This document shows, piece by piece, positions 51,691 through 60,769 of a stretch of DNA of 64,000 bases; positions within the stretch are counted from its first letter, which is position 1; the number at the start of each line of letters is the position of its first letter. Under the pieces are notes generated by a model. It saw nothing but the letters and a program-made list of their open reading frames with translations. It did not search any database and was not told the DNA's origin. Location: the NCBI RefSeq assembly GCF_001544835.2, contig NZ_FCNX02000019.1:1-64000 (forward strand). The letters are read 5' to 3'. The stretch comes from Caballeronia fortuita. GTDB taxonomy: Bacteria; Pseudomonadota; Gammaproteobacteria; Burkholderiales; Burkholderiaceae. A program made the translations under genes and the position numbers.

Positions 51691-53046
51691 ATGACCGCCA
51701 CGACTGTTGACCAAAGCCTCGGAGAAACGCATCGGCTTGCGACGCGCAAGGCAATGACAAGACTGCTTCCGTTGATGTGCGCGATTTACTTCCTGTCGTT
51801 CATCGACCGCACGAACGTCGCGCTCGCCAAGAGCGCATTGGCCGCCGACCTGGGCATCAGCGCCGCCGCTTACGGCCTGGGCGCGGGCATCTTTTTCATC
51901 GGTTATGCGCTGCTCGAAGTGCCGAGCAATCTGGCCGCGCATCGCATCGGGCCGCGCGCGTGGATTGCGCGCATCGCGGTGACGTGGGGCGCGCTGTCCA
52001 CCGCCATGATGTTCGTGCGCGGCGAATGGTCGTTCTATCTTCTGCGCGTGCTGCTTGGCGTGGCCGAAGCGGGCCTCTTTCCGGCGCTGATGTACATGGT
52101 GACGCTCTGGTTCGCGCCGAAGGATCGTGCAGTCGCCGTCGGATGGATCTACACGGCGCCGTCGGTCGCGCTCATCATCGGCAATCCGCTCGGCGCGGCG
52201 CTGATGCAGCTCGGCGGCATTGGCGGTCTGCGCGGCTGGCAGTGGATGTTTCTGCTCGAAGGTTTGCCGACCATCGTGCTTGGCGTCGTGCTGTTCTTCA
52301 AGCTGCCGAACCGCCCGTCCGATGTCAAATGGCTATCGCCGCAGGAAGCGCAGGCGCTCGAGACGCACGCGGTCATCGATACGCACGGTCATGCCGAACT
52401 CACCACCGCGGACTGGCTCTCGGCGCTCAAGCGCCCCACGACCGTGCTCATCGCGCTCATCTATTTTCTGAATCAGGTGGCGTTCGTCGGCCTGTACTTC
52501 TTCACGCCGTCGATCGTCGCGCAGATGCACGTGAGCTCGCCGCTGCTCGTCGGTGTGCTGTCGAGCAGTGTCGGCATCGGCTTTCTGATCGGCGTGCTGA
52601 CGCTGCCGCGCATTCATCGGCGCGTGAGCAACGAATGCGGCTTCCTTGGCGTGCTGACCGCGGGCGTCGTCGTCAGTGCGTGCGGGTTCATCGCCAGCTG
52701 GAACCAGGCGGTGCAGATCGTGCTGCTCGGCGTGACCGGCTTCTTCGCGGGCGGCATCCTGCCTTCGTACTGGGCCGTCGCGATGAAGCGCCTGCAAGGC
52801 GTGCAGGCGGCTGCGGGTCTCGCGTTCATCAATACGATCGGGCTTCTGGGCGGCTTCGTCGGACCTTATCTCTTCGGGCTTGCCGAAACCATGACCGGCA
52901 GAAGCGATTCGGGCTTCAATGTCGTCGTGGGCGCCTCGGTGCTGGGCTTGCTGCTCGTGCCGCTGCTCGCGAAGTCGATTCATGCGGCGGAGCGGCCCGC
53001 CGGTGGCGCGGACGCTTCGGGCCGGTTGAACGCGCGCAAGAGCTGA
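51691..53046 (+). CDS. MFS transporter (anion:cation symporter type)
   Basis: A 451-residue twelve-helix carrier of the ACS group: MCAIYFLSFIDRTNVALAKS in helix 1 and LEVPSNLAAHRIGPRAWIAR before helix 3. This group moves carboxylates and sugar acids with protons. The gene follows the BKACE gene and is probably co-transcribed; likely importer of a BKACE substrate or precursor. Confidence 0.9.
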   Translation: MTATTVDQSLGETHRLATRKAMTRLLPLMCAIYFLSFIDRTNVALAKSALAADLGISAAAYGLGAGIFFIGYALLEVPSNLAAHRIGPRAWIARIAVTWGALSTAMMFVRGEWSFYLLRVLLGVAEAGLFPALMYMVTLWFAPKDRAVAVGWIYTAPSVALIIGNPLGAALMQLGGIGGLRGWQWMFLLEGLPTIVLGVVLFFKLPNRPSDVKWLSPQEAQALETHAVIDTHGHAELTTADWLSALKRPTTVLIALIYFLNQVAFVGLYFFTPSIVAQMHVSSPLLVGVLSSSVGIGFLIGVLTLPRIHRRVSNECGFLGVLTAGVVVSACGFIASWNQAVQIVLLGVTGFFAGGILPSYWAVAMKRLQGVQAAAGLAFINTIGLLGGFVGPYLFGLAETMTGRSDSGFNVVVGASVLGLLLVPLLAKSIHAAERPAGGADASGRLNARKS

Positions 53047-53107
53047 GCGCGGGGCAAGGTTTCGCGGTTTCGCGTATGGTGTGCTATCCGACACTCGCGC
53101 TCATGTC

Positions 53108-53986
53108 ATGGACACTGCACGCTTGAACCGGGCGCGCGTCATTGCGCGCGCCGCCGCGCTTCTTGCGCTCGCGCTGACCGGATGCGCTTCGTCGCCGACG
53201 TCCGAGCTTGCGTCGCACGATGCGTCATCGAGGCAGGTGAGCGCCGCATCGCTCGATGCCGCCATCGCCGGACCGCAACGCGCCGACAAGGCGCGCGCAC
53301 GCGATGTCTACCGTCATCCGAAAGAGACGCTGCAGTTCTTCGAGCTCGCGCCGACGCAGACGGTGCTCGAGATCGCGCCCGGCGGCGGATGGTACACGGA
53401 CATTCTCGCGCCGTATCTGCACGGCGCGGGTCAGCTATACGAAGCGCAATATCTCAGCACGTCCGCCGATCTCGCCGCCGAGGACAGCGACACCGATGCC
53501 GCGTATCGGCGCAAGCTCGCCGACGCTCCGGCGATCTACGGCAACGTCGTCGTCGGCACCTTGCATGCGGGCCGGTTCATCGGCTTCGACGCGCACGAAC
53601 GGTTCGCGCGCGTGCTGACGTTCCGGAACATCCATAACTGGATCAAGGACGGACAGGTCGATGCGAACTTCGACGCGTTCTACGATGCGCTGAAGCACGG
53701 CGGCGAACTCGGCGTCGAAGAGCATCGCGCGCGGCCGGGGACATCCGTTCAGCAGATGATCGATACCGGCTACGTGACCGAGGATTACGTGATCGAGCGT
53801 GCGAAAGCGGCGGGCTTCGTGCTCGTCGCGCGCAGCGAAATCAATGCGAATCCCAAGGACACGAAGGACTATCCGAACGGCGTGTGGTCGCTGCCGCCGA
53901 CCTACAAGGGCGGCGACGCCGATCGTGCGCGTTACGCCGCGATCGGAGAGTCGGATCGCATGACGCTCAGGTTCGTCAAGCCGTAG
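53108..53986 (+). CDS. Lipoprotein with class I SAM-methyltransferase fold (COG4798-like)
   Basis: A 292-residue protein. The start at 53108 gives a lipoprotein signal ending LTGC (Cys26), followed by a Ser-rich spacer. The fold then shows VLEIAPGGGWYTDILAPYL (motif I, SAM-binding), VLTFRNIHNWI and HGGELGVEEHRARPG, as in predicted methyltransferases of COG4798. A cytoplasmic cofactor in a surface-anchored protein is unusual; see findings. Start alternative at 53081 is not preferred. Confidence 0.82.
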   Translation: MDTARLNRARVIARAAALLALALTGCASSPTSELASHDASSRQVSAASLDAAIAGPQRADKARARDVYRHPKETLQFFELAPTQTVLEIAPGGGWYTDILAPYLHGAGQLYEAQYLSTSADLAAEDSDTDAAYRRKLADAPAIYGNVVVGTLHAGRFIGFDAHERFARVLTFRNIHNWIKDGQVDANFDAFYDALKHGGELGVEEHRARPGTSVQQMIDTGYVTEDYVIERAKAAGFVLVARSEINANPKDTKDYPNGVWSLPPTYKGGDADRARYAAIGESDRMTLRFVKP

Positions 53987-53988
53987 CG

Positions 53989-54147
53989 TCAGCGTGCGAC
54001 GGCCGTGCCCGTATCCGCAACCGCAGCCGCTGCCGCAGCCGGATAGGGCGCCGCCGACGCCGCCGTTGGCGCGGCAGGCTGAACGGCGGCGTTGAAAAGA
54101 TATCCCGACGACGTGAGGAAAACCGCGAGCAGCAGAACGAATTCCAT
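53989..54147 (-). CDS. Ala-rich 52-residue peptide with N-terminal hydrophobic segment
   Basis: An ORF from ATG at 54147 after AAGGTG. It encodes MEFVLLLAVFLTSSGYLF followed by an Ala/Pro-rich tail (AAPTAASAAPYPAAAAAA). It could be a small membrane or secreted peptide. Supported only by the ribosome site and codon pattern; Ala-rich composition can arise by chance in GC-rich DNA. Confidence 0.4.
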   Translation of the reverse strand: MEFVLLLAVFLTSSGYLFNAAVQPAAPTAASAAPYPAAAAAAVADTGTAVAR

Positions 54148-54323
54148 GGCGTTCACCTTGCCGTGCGTGAAAAGCGGTTCTGGAAGGGCCTTGACCCTAC
54201 GATATGTAACCGGCGCCTTTCGTACAAGTTAAATCACCACGCCACGCCGTTTCAATCCGCGTTGAATGTACTCGTCGCGAATTCCGCAGACAGTTTGAAA
54301 CGCCGGTGAGGAATTGCTTCGCG

Positions 54324-55643
54324 TTACCGCGCGTTGCCGGTTACGCGCCACACGACGTTTCCGACATCGTCGGCAATCAGCAGCCCGCCTTGCCGGTCCT
54401 GCGTGACACCTACAGGCGCGCCATACAGTTCCTTCTGATCCGCCGATGTAAAGCCCGTGACGACATCCTTCGGCGCGCCCGTGGGCTTGCCGTTTTCGAA
54501 CGCGACATACGAGACCACATAACCGCTCAACGGCGTGCGGTCCCAACTGCCATGCTCGCCGATGAACGCGCCGCCGCGATACTGCGGCGGAAGATTGTCG
54601 CCGGTATAGAACGTCAGCCCGAGCGGCGCGACGTGCGAGCCGATCGCGAAGTCCGGCGCAATTGCCTTGGCGACGAGGTCGGGACGTTGCGGCTGCGCGC
54701 GCGGATCGACATGCTGGCCGTAGTAGCTGTACGGCCATCCATAGAAGGCGTTCTCTTTCACCGAAGTCAGATAGTCGGGCACGAGGTCCGCGCCGATTTC
54801 ATCGCGCTCGTTCGCGATCGCCCACAACTGGCCGGTCTTCGGCTCCCACTGCAGGCCGGTCGGGTTGCGAATGCCCGCCGCGTAGATTCGGCTTGCGCCC
54901 GTTGCGGTATCGACTTCGAGCACGTCCGCGCGCCGGTACTCGACATCGAGCCCGTTCTCGCCGACATTGCTGTTCGAGCCGACGCCGACATACAGCTTCT
55001 TGCCATCGGGGCTCGCGAGCAGGGCTTTGGTCCAGTGATGATTGATCGTGTCGGGAAGATCGGCGAGCTCGACGCCGCGTTCATCGATACGCGTTTCGCC
55101 TGTCTTGTAGGGAAACTTGAGGATCGCATCCGTATCGGCGACATAGAGCGTATCGCCGATGAGCTGCATGCCGAAAGGCGAGTGCAGATGGTCGATGAAC
55201 ACGTGCCGCTCCCATTCGCCGTTGCCATCGGCGGACTTTCTCAGCAGCGTGATGCGATTCGCGCCCTTTGCCTTCTTGCCCGACTTGCTTTCGATCAGCC
55301 CCGCAATGAGTTGCTTCGGCGTGGTCACGGCCTCTTCGTTCGGGCTGTTCGATTCGGCCACGAGCACGTCGCCATTGGGCAGCACATAGACCTGGCGCGG
55401 ATGCACGAGGCCCGATGCGATCTTCTCGATCTTGAGACCATCGGCGACCTTGGGCGTGGCGTCCTTCTGCCAGCCGACATAGTTGGGCACCTGCATCGGC
55501 GGCGCGAAGAAGTTGCGCGCTTCGGGCATCGGCGGATTCGCGCCCGCCTGATGCGCCGCGTCGTATTGCGCATGTTCGTTGCAGCCGCTCACCAGTCCCG
55601 CCACGGCGATGACCTGTGCGCATGTCGCGAGATACTTATTCAT
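54324..55643 (-). CDS. Sorbosone/aldose sugar dehydrogenase-like beta-propeller lipoprotein
   Basis: A 439-residue protein with a lipobox (VSGC, Cys21). The rest is a six-bladed propeller with motifs of soluble PQQ-type glucose/sorbosone dehydrogenases: HLHSPFGMQLIGDTLYVAD, NPTGLQWEPKTGQLWAIANE, PLGLTFYTGDN, GAFIGEHGSWD and WRVTGNAR. It should oxidise a sugar or aldehyde in the periplasm; binding of PQQ is inferred. It overlaps the stop of the DUF2231 gene by 8 bases, as in many redox pairs of this type. Confidence 0.87.
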   Translation of the reverse strand: MNKYLATCAQVIAVAGLVSGCNEHAQYDAAHQAGANPPMPEARNFFAPPMQVPNYVGWQKDATPKVADGLKIEKIASGLVHPRQVYVLPNGDVLVAESNSPNEEAVTTPKQLIAGLIESKSGKKAKGANRITLLRKSADGNGEWERHVFIDHLHSPFGMQLIGDTLYVADTDAILKFPYKTGETRIDERGVELADLPDTINHHWTKALLASPDGKKLYVGVGSNSNVGENGLDVEYRRADVLEVDTATGASRIYAAGIRNPTGLQWEPKTGQLWAIANERDEIGADLVPDYLTSVKENAFYGWPYSYYGQHVDPRAQPQRPDLVAKAIAPDFAIGSHVAPLGLTFYTGDNLPPQYRGGAFIGEHGSWDRTPLSGYVVSYVAFENGKPTGAPKDVVTGFTSADQKELYGAPVGVTQDRQGGLLIADDVGNVVWRVTGNAR

Positions 55644-56085
55644 GAGCCGCCTCCGCGAGTCCGAGGCGGTCCATTGCCATGACGACGTGCGCGATGCTCA
55701 GCAGCACGACGGTGATCACCGAAAGCACGACGTTCTCCGGCACCATCGCATAGGCATCGCGGCTATGTACGAACGCGTTGACGATCGCCGCGACGATCGC
55801 GAGCAAGTTGAGCCAGAAGTCGATTCTCTCGATGCGCGATACGGCGCGGCGGCGCTGCAGCCATACGTGGCCGAGATTGAGCAGGCGCGGCACGATCGCG
55901 ATGATGAGTCCCGCCGTGACGAGCCACGCGGCCCCTTTGCCCCAGAACACGTTGCGCGTGCTCATGTAGGTGATATCGAAAATCAGCGTGCCGACGAAGA
56001 GTCCGTACGGTACCGGATTCATCAACTCGAATATGGCCGGAGCGATCCTCGAAGGATGTCTGGCGACGACGGGCCTGGCGGACAT
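55636..56085 (-). CDS. DUF2231-family membrane protein
   Basis: A 149-residue protein with four predicted helices, beginning MSARPVVARHPSRIAPAIFE, with FVGTLIFDITYM near 28-39. The start at 56085 is preferred over ATG 56136 because the added codons have low GC at third positions and both starts have adequate ribosome sites (AGAGG before 56085). DUF2231 proteins often accompany PQQ-type dehydrogenases and may carry electrons or assemble the pair. Confidence 0.82.
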   Translation of the reverse strand: MSARPVVARHPSRIAPAIFELMNPVPYGLFVGTLIFDITYMSTRNVFWGKGAAWLVTAGLIIAIVPRLLNLGHVWLQRRRAVSRIERIDFWLNLLAIVAAIVNAFVHSRDAYAMVPENVVLSVITVVLLSIAHVVMAMDRLGLAEAAHE

Positions 56086-56234
56086 GGCGCTACCTCTGCA
56101 AGTCGTGACGGATGCGATCGATACTGCATCGTCCATGCCTGAGTCCTTCGTTTGCCTGACGGTTGCAAGGTGCCGCGTGCGGGCATAGGCACTGCTGAAT
56201 TCGGATGGGCGCTTACATCTCGAGGGAGCAGACA

Positions 56235-56405
56235 ATGAAGCGAGTCATATGCGCGGTGATGTTGACGATTCCGCTGGCCTTCGGCATGGCGGCGTGCAAG
56301 AAGGCGCACGATGCGGGCAACGACAGCATGAGCATCGGCGGGAGCAAGATCGAAAGTTCGGCTCCGCCGGCAGGCACGAGCCCGCCGGCGCAAAAGCACG
56401 AGTAG
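56235..56405 (+). CDS. Small lipoprotein, 56 residues
   Basis: Starts after CGAGGGAG. Signal peptide MKRVICAVMLTIPLAFGMAA ends with Cys21, then a short Lys/Ser/Pro-rich tail (KKAHDAGNDS). Outer-membrane lipid anchor likely. Function unknown. Convergent with the zinc dehydrogenase gene (4 bases apart). Confidence 0.7.
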   Translation: MKRVICAVMLTIPLAFGMAACKKAHDAGNDSMSIGGSKIESSAPPAGTSPPAQKHE

Positions 56406-56408
56406 CCG

Positions 56409-57578
56409 TTACGGCTTCAGGACCACCTTGATGCAGCCGTCTTCCTTGTCGCGGAACGTCTTGTACATCGAAGGGCCGTCTTCGAGACGCATGCGGTGCG
56501 TGATGACGAACGACGGATCGATCTGGCCGTCCTGGATGCGGCTCAGCAGGTCGTCGGTCCAGCGATTCACGTGCGTCTGACCCATGCGCCACGTGAGACC
56601 CTTGTTCATCGACGCGCCGAACGGAATCTTGTCGATGAGTCCGCCATACACGCCCGGCACCGACAGTATTCCCGCAGGACGGCACACATAGATCATCTCG
56701 CGGAGCACGTGCGGCCGGTCCGTCTCCAGCATGACGGCCTGCTTCGCGCGGTCATAGAGCGCGTCGAACGAGCGCGTCGCGTGCGATTCCATGCCGACCG
56801 CGTCGATGCACTTCTCCGGACCCTTGCCCTGCGTCAGATCGCCCAGGCGGTCGAGCACGCTTTCCTCCTTGAAGTTGATCGGGATCGCGCCCGCCGCGCG
56901 CGCCATCGCGAGCCGCTCGGGCACCTGATCGATCACGACGACCTGCTTCGCGCCGAGAATCAGGGCGCTGCGAATCGCCATCTGTCCGACAGGCCCCGCG
57001 CCCCAGATGGCAACGGTATCGGTCGGTTCGATATCGCAATTGACGGCGGCCTGCCAGCCCGTCGGAAAGATGTCGCCGAGAAACAGCACTTGCTCGTCGG
57101 TGAGGCCGTCGGGAATCTTCACGTGCGTCTTGTCCGCGAAGGGCACGCGCACGTACTCGGCCTGTCCGCCGGGATAGCCGCCCGTCAGATGCGTGTAACC
57201 GAAGAGGCCGGCCGTCGTGTGACCGAACATCTTGTCAGCGACGTCCTTGTTGCGATTGCTGCGTTCGCAGACCGAAAAATTGCCGCGTTTGCACTGGTCG
57301 CATTCGCCGCAGATGATCGTGAACGGCACGACCACGCGATCGCCGATCTTGAGCGTCGTGTTGTCGCGGCCGACTTCGACCACTTCGCCCATGAACTCGT
57401 GTCCCATGATGTCGCCGGATTTCATGCCGGGCATGAAGCCGTCGAACAGATGCAGATCCGAGCCGCAGATCGCGCATGTCGATACCTTGATGATTGCGTC
57501 GCGGCCATGCTCGATGATCGGATCGGGAACCGTGTCGTAACGAATGTCCTTCTTGCCGTGCCAGATGAGTGCTTTCAT
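56409..57578 (-). CDS. Zinc-dependent alcohol dehydrogenase, formaldehyde dehydrogenase-like
   Basis: A 389-residue medium-chain dehydrogenase. Catalytic zinc residues: Cys38 (CAICGSDLH), His60-Glu61 (GHEF); structural zinc Cys90, Cys93, Cys96 and Cys104 (CGECDQCKRGNFSVC). NAD-binding motif IWGAGPVGQMA near 189-199. Similar enzymes are annotated glutathione-independent formaldehyde or S-nitroso-linked dehydrogenases; substrate cannot be read from sequence. Start at 57578. It is last in a minus-strand cluster of small stress and membrane genes. Confidence 0.9.
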   Translation of the reverse strand: MKALIWHGKKDIRYDTVPDPIIEHGRDAIIKVSTCAICGSDLHLFDGFMPGMKSGDIMGHEFMGEVVEVGRDNTTLKIGDRVVVPFTIICGECDQCKRGNFSVCERSNRNKDVADKMFGHTTAGLFGYTHLTGGYPGGQAEYVRVPFADKTHVKIPDGLTDEQVLFLGDIFPTGWQAAVNCDIEPTDTVAIWGAGPVGQMAIRSALILGAKQVVVIDQVPERLAMARAAGAIPINFKEESVLDRLGDLTQGKGPEKCIDAVGMESHATRSFDALYDRAKQAVMLETDRPHVLREMIYVCRPAGILSVPGVYGGLIDKIPFGASMNKGLTWRMGQTHVNRWTDDLLSRIQDGQIDPSFVITHRMRLEDGPSMYKTFRDKEDGCIKVVLKP

Positions 57579-57646
57579 GAAATGCCTCGTGCGGTGATTG
57601 CTGCGCTGGTCGGGGTCGTGCGCTGGGTAGCGGGTCAGGCGTGCGT

Positions 57647-57901
57647 CTAGGCTTCGTTGTCGGACTTCCCCGGCCTGCCGCTGCGGCTCGCCGGTTCGAC
57701 ATCGGGATCGACGTGATCGTGCTCGGGCGCGTACGGCCCTTCTTCGGGATGATCCTTGCCCTTGGGTACGAGCGTCGGGTCGATGTTGCCGTGCTCGCGC
57801 TGTTCGATGGTGCCGTCGCGCTTCTGCTTGATGTCGCCTTCGCCGAGCGCCTCGCGGCGCTCGTCCGCACGTTCGACGGGATCGGATGGTTCGTTCTGCA
57901 T
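57647..57901 (-). CDS. Hydrophilic 84-residue protein
   Basis: Very charged, without cysteines or a membrane segment: GEGDIKQKRDGTIEQREHGN and repeated DHVDP. This composition resembles intrinsically disordered stress or desiccation proteins (hydrophilin-like), which is a compositional inference. In the small-gene cluster; 62-base gaps on either side. Confidence 0.65.
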   Translation of the reverse strand: MQNEPSDPVERADERREALGEGDIKQKRDGTIEQREHGNIDPTLVPKGKDHPEEGPYAPEHDHVDPDVEPASRSGRPGKSDNEA

Positions 57902-57963
57902 CGATTGCTCCTTGAACTTGAGAGAGAGCTGCGCTTCTCAATCGAGCAATCGTTATGCCGTCA

Positions 57964-58269
57964 TCACTCGCGCAAAGCGTTGAGCAGATCGCCGAACACG
58001 CGATGCGTCGATGCGCTCAGTCCCGCGCCGACCGCTGTTTGCACCGTGCGCCGCAAGCCGAGAATCGCGACGCCGACGAGCGCGAGCGCGATCAGTTCCG
58101 CGTTGGGCGTGCGCAGGAACCACGGCGCGTTGCCCGCCGGTGTCGACGGCCGCGCGATGCGCGCACGCGTGACGCGCACGGGTTCGTCGAGCGCGTGCGC
58201 CGCCACGAGTTCGGCGCGCGATTCGGCCATGCGCGCAAGAACGATGTCCTGTTTGATCGCGTGCTTCAT
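57964..58269 (-). CDS. Hypothetical small membrane protein
   Basis: A 101-residue protein with a soluble start (MKHAIKQDIVLARMAESRAE) and a single hydrophobic helix near 68-87 (ELIALALVGVAILGLRRTV). Overlaps the stop of the holin-like gene in the ATGA arrangement. Family not identified. Confidence 0.7.
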   Translation of the reverse strand: MKHAIKQDIVLARMAESRAELVAAHALDEPVRVTRARIARPSTPAGNAPWFLRTPNAELIALALVGVAILGLRRTVQTAVGAGLSASTHRVFGDLLNALRE

Positions 58270-58640
58270 TGCGCCACCTCCTTGATGGTCTCGACGTCGC
58301 GGCGCATTTCTTCGCGTAATAGGCGAAACGGTTCGGTCGGCTTGCGCGACATCATGACGACGATCGAGATCACCGCGACGGCGAGCCACGCGGCGGCGAC
58401 GCACCATGCCGTCAGCACGAGATGCGGCGTGCCGAACGCCGTCACGATCACCGCGATGGATATGAAGGACAACGTGAAGAGCGCGCCGATCGCGAGCGCG
58501 ACCATCGCGACCACTTCGTGCAACACGCGTTTTTTGGTTTCCGCAAGCTCGATCGGTATCAGTTCGCCGTAGTCGACGAGACGCGTCGCGCAGAAATGGC
58601 CGATCCTGCGCCAGTTGGAGATCTTTCTCTGGATGGTCAT
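58266..58640 (-). CDS. Phage-holin-family (holin-X, DUF1469) membrane protein
   Basis: A 124-residue protein with two adjacent helices near 45-95 (VAMVALAIGALFTLSF, VAAAWLAVAVIS) and a charged tail. The family is common in Burkholderiaceae envelope-stress clusters and is not evidence of a prophage here. Start ATG at 58640. Confidence 0.75.
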   Translation of the reverse strand: MTIQRKISNWRRIGHFCATRLVDYGELIPIELAETKKRVLHEVVAMVALAIGALFTLSFISIAVIVTAFGTPHLVLTAWCVAAAWLAVAVISIVVMMSRKPTEPFRLLREEMRRDVETIKEVAQ

Positions 58641-58729
58641 CGCGAATTCTCCAGCCAAGTCGAAGAGAGATGGGCGGTCGTGCGCAAGACCTCGCGCAGC
58701 ATTCGTGCCCGCATCGGCGGCGCGCGCGC

Positions 58730-59236
58730 TCAGCTGTTGCGCGCGTCCTTCGGCTTGCGTATGAGACTCACTTGACCATTGCGTTCGAGAATCGCGGATT
58801 GCACGTCGTCGAGACCGGTCGCGTGGAGCTCCTGCCGCGCGGTCTCGAAGACATCCGTTCGAGTGATGAGAGCGGCCGACATCTGCTTGTCGTCGAACTT
58901 GCCGTCCTTGAAGACTTCGCGCTCCGCGCCGACGATCAGCTTCTCGAGCCACGGCGAACGAACGCACGTCCACGCGAGAATGCGATGGACGAAGACAATC
59001 ACGAACGATGCCGCGACCGTCGGAATGGCAGGCGAAGCGCCCACGATGACACGGCTCAGCGTCGCGCCGAGCAGAATCGCGACGACGTAGTCGAACGGCG
59101 AACGCTGTCCGAACGAACGCCGCCCCGCGATGCGAATGAAGATCAGGGCGCCGAAGAAGACCGCCACGGCGCGTGCGGACATCTGCAGGGAGTCGAGATC
59201 GCGTCCTTCGCCAAAGACGCTCAGCAGCAGACTCAT
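58730..59236 (-). CDS. DUF421-family membrane protein
   Basis: A 168-residue protein with N-terminal helices (AVAVFFGALIFIRIAGRR, FDYVVAILLGATLSRVI) and the YetF/DUF421 cytoplasmic part (LIVGAEREVFKDGKFDDKQM, SLIRKP). Start 59236 with GGGAGGAA. Function unknown in the family; upstream end of the minus-strand cluster. Confidence 0.8.
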   Translation of the reverse strand: MSLLLSVFGEGRDLDSLQMSARAVAVFFGALIFIRIAGRRSFGQRSPFDYVVAILLGATLSRVIVGASPAIPTVAASFVIVFVHRILAWTCVRSPWLEKLIVGAEREVFKDGKFDDKQMSAALITRTDVFETARQELHATGLDDVQSAILERNGQVSLIRKPKDARNS

Positions 59237-59354
59237 CGTTCCTCCCATTCGGCAAGCGCCGCTTACGGCGCGTTCGAATCTCGCGTCACGCGAATGCAAT
59301 GCGGCGAATCATCGTCTCCTTCGAAGTCGAGCAGCAATGCGCGCGCCCGCCGTC

Positions 59355-59603
59355 TTACCGCTGCGGCGCGGATTCGGCGTCGTACAGGCCGTGCGTTTCG
59401 AGTTCGCTGCGCAGGCGTCTCAGCTGATCGAACGCGTACCGGGCGTAGTGTTGCGCCGCCGTTGCCGGGTCCCAGTTGATCGCGCGGCCGATGTCGTGCC
59501 ACAGCGCGCCGCCTTCCAGCATGCACTCGATGGTCGGGATATGGCCCTGCGTGACGAGACCGATCTGGACCTGCGAATTTTCACAAATGTATTTGTTGAG
59601 CAT
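59355..59603 (-). CDS. Hypothetical 82-residue protein
   Basis: Starts MLNKYICENSQVQIGLVTQG, with AGGGA placed six bases upstream; an ATG at 59609 would put the site too close. Predicted helical with a charged tail (LRRLRSELETHGLYDAESAPQ). Not recognised. Confidence 0.6.
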   Translation of the reverse strand: MLNKYICENSQVQIGLVTQGHIPTIECMLEGGALWHDIGRAINWDPATAAQHYARYAFDQLRRLRSELETHGLYDAESAPQR

Positions 59604-59727
59604 AGGCATCCCTATGGCTGTTTTTATCGATGGCCACGAACGCGACGCTTCGGCGGCGCGGTTCGCTCTGTAGGAAAGTATCGGCGGCGCGCTGCGGGCT
59701 CTATTCGTTACACCACACACGGTTTCG

Positions 59728-60648
59728 CTAGGCGTGGCGTTGCGCGCGGCGCGTGAGATGCTCGACCATTCGTTGAGCGGCGGGCTGCAACAGTTCGAAG
59801 CGCTTGAAGCAGACGACGAACCGGCGCTCCGCCCACGCATCGGTGAGCGGAATCACGGCGACGCCGAAGACCGACCGATACGTCGCCGCCACTTCCACCG
59901 GCACCACGCTGATGCCGAGCCCTGCCGCGACGACGCGAAACGCCGCGTCGAAACTCGACACGATGACGCGATACGACAGCGTCTTCCCCGCGCTTGCCGC
60001 CGCGCGCCGCAGCATCGTGTGGACGGCGGTCGACGGTAAGAGGCCGACGTGCTCGTATTGCAGCGTGTCCTCGAAACTCAGGCGCGTGGCGCTCGCGAGC
60101 GGGTGATCGGGATGCACGGCGAGCGCCAGCCGGTCCCGTCGATACGGCTCGTGCTCCAGCCCTTCGAGATCGACGTTATCCCAGCACACGCCGACACTCG
60201 CCGCGCCTTCGCGCAATTGGCGCACGAGATCGGCGGAAAGCCGTTCCTCCACGTCCACGCGAATGTTCGCGTTCGCAGGCTCCCGCATGAACGCGGCGAT
60301 GTCGTCGAGCAACGCTTCCGCAATCGCGGATGCCGACGCGCACACGCTCACGCGTCCGCGCAAGCCGCTTCCGAACGCCGCGATGTCGCTGCCGATGCGA
60401 TCCAGCGTGAAGAGCACGCTGCGCGCGTGTTCGACGAGTGCGATGCCCGCGCTGGTCGGCTCGACGCCCCGCCGCGAACGCGAGAGGAGCGGCACGCCGA
60501 GATCGGCTTCGAGTTGCGCGATGCGCTTGCTGATCGCGGATGGCTCGATGTGCGCTTCATCGGCCGCGCGCGCGATGTTGCGGTGATCGCATACGGCAAC
60601 GAACAGGCGCAGCGTCTTCAGATCGATATCGCGCACGGCGGGCTCCAT
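59728..60648 (-). CDS. LysR-family transcriptional regulator
   Basis: A 306-residue regulator: N-terminal HTH (DLKTLRLFVAVCDHRNIARA, AISKRIAQLEADLGVPLLSR) and a periplasmic-binding-protein-like effector domain (GRVSVCASASAIAEALLDDI, ISVVPVEVAATY). Divergent from an HMG-CoA-lyase-like gene, 121 bases apart, with an inverted repeat between. Expected to control that operon in response to a metabolite. Confidence 0.93.
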   Translation of the reverse strand: MEPAVRDIDLKTLRLFVAVCDHRNIARAADEAHIEPSAISKRIAQLEADLGVPLLSRSRRGVEPTSAGIALVEHARSVLFTLDRIGSDIAAFGSGLRGRVSVCASASAIAEALLDDIAAFMREPANANIRVDVEERLSADLVRQLREGAASVGVCWDNVDLEGLEHEPYRRDRLALAVHPDHPLASATRLSFEDTLQYEHVGLLPSTAVHTMLRRAAASAGKTLSYRVIVSSFDAAFRVVAAGLGISVVPVEVAATYRSVFGVAVIPLTDAWAERRFVVCFKRFELLQPAAQRMVEHLTRRAQRHA

Positions 60649-60677
60649 TGAGACGTTCCGAACGGGAACGATGACGC

Positions 60678-60709
60678 TTCCGAATTACCGCTTCTGCGGT
60701 TCAGCGGAA
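60678..60709. promoter_or_regulatory. Inverted repeat between LysR and HMG-CoA-lyase-like genes
   Basis: TTCCG (60678) - ACCGC (60687) - TTCT - GCGGT (60696) - CGGAA (60705): inner and outer 5-bp arms match symmetrically, with unpaired AATT and TCAG between them. A natural candidate for the LysR recognition site. Confidence 0.6.
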
Positions 60710-60769
60710 CGTCTAAAGTTAGCACAACGCCGGCGGGACGATGACCGGCGGCACCCCAGGAGACGCCTC

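Noticed and set aside
58266..58640. Phage holin as evidence of a prophage
   Set aside because: Neighbours are housekeeping envelope genes; no phage structural or integrase gene is near.
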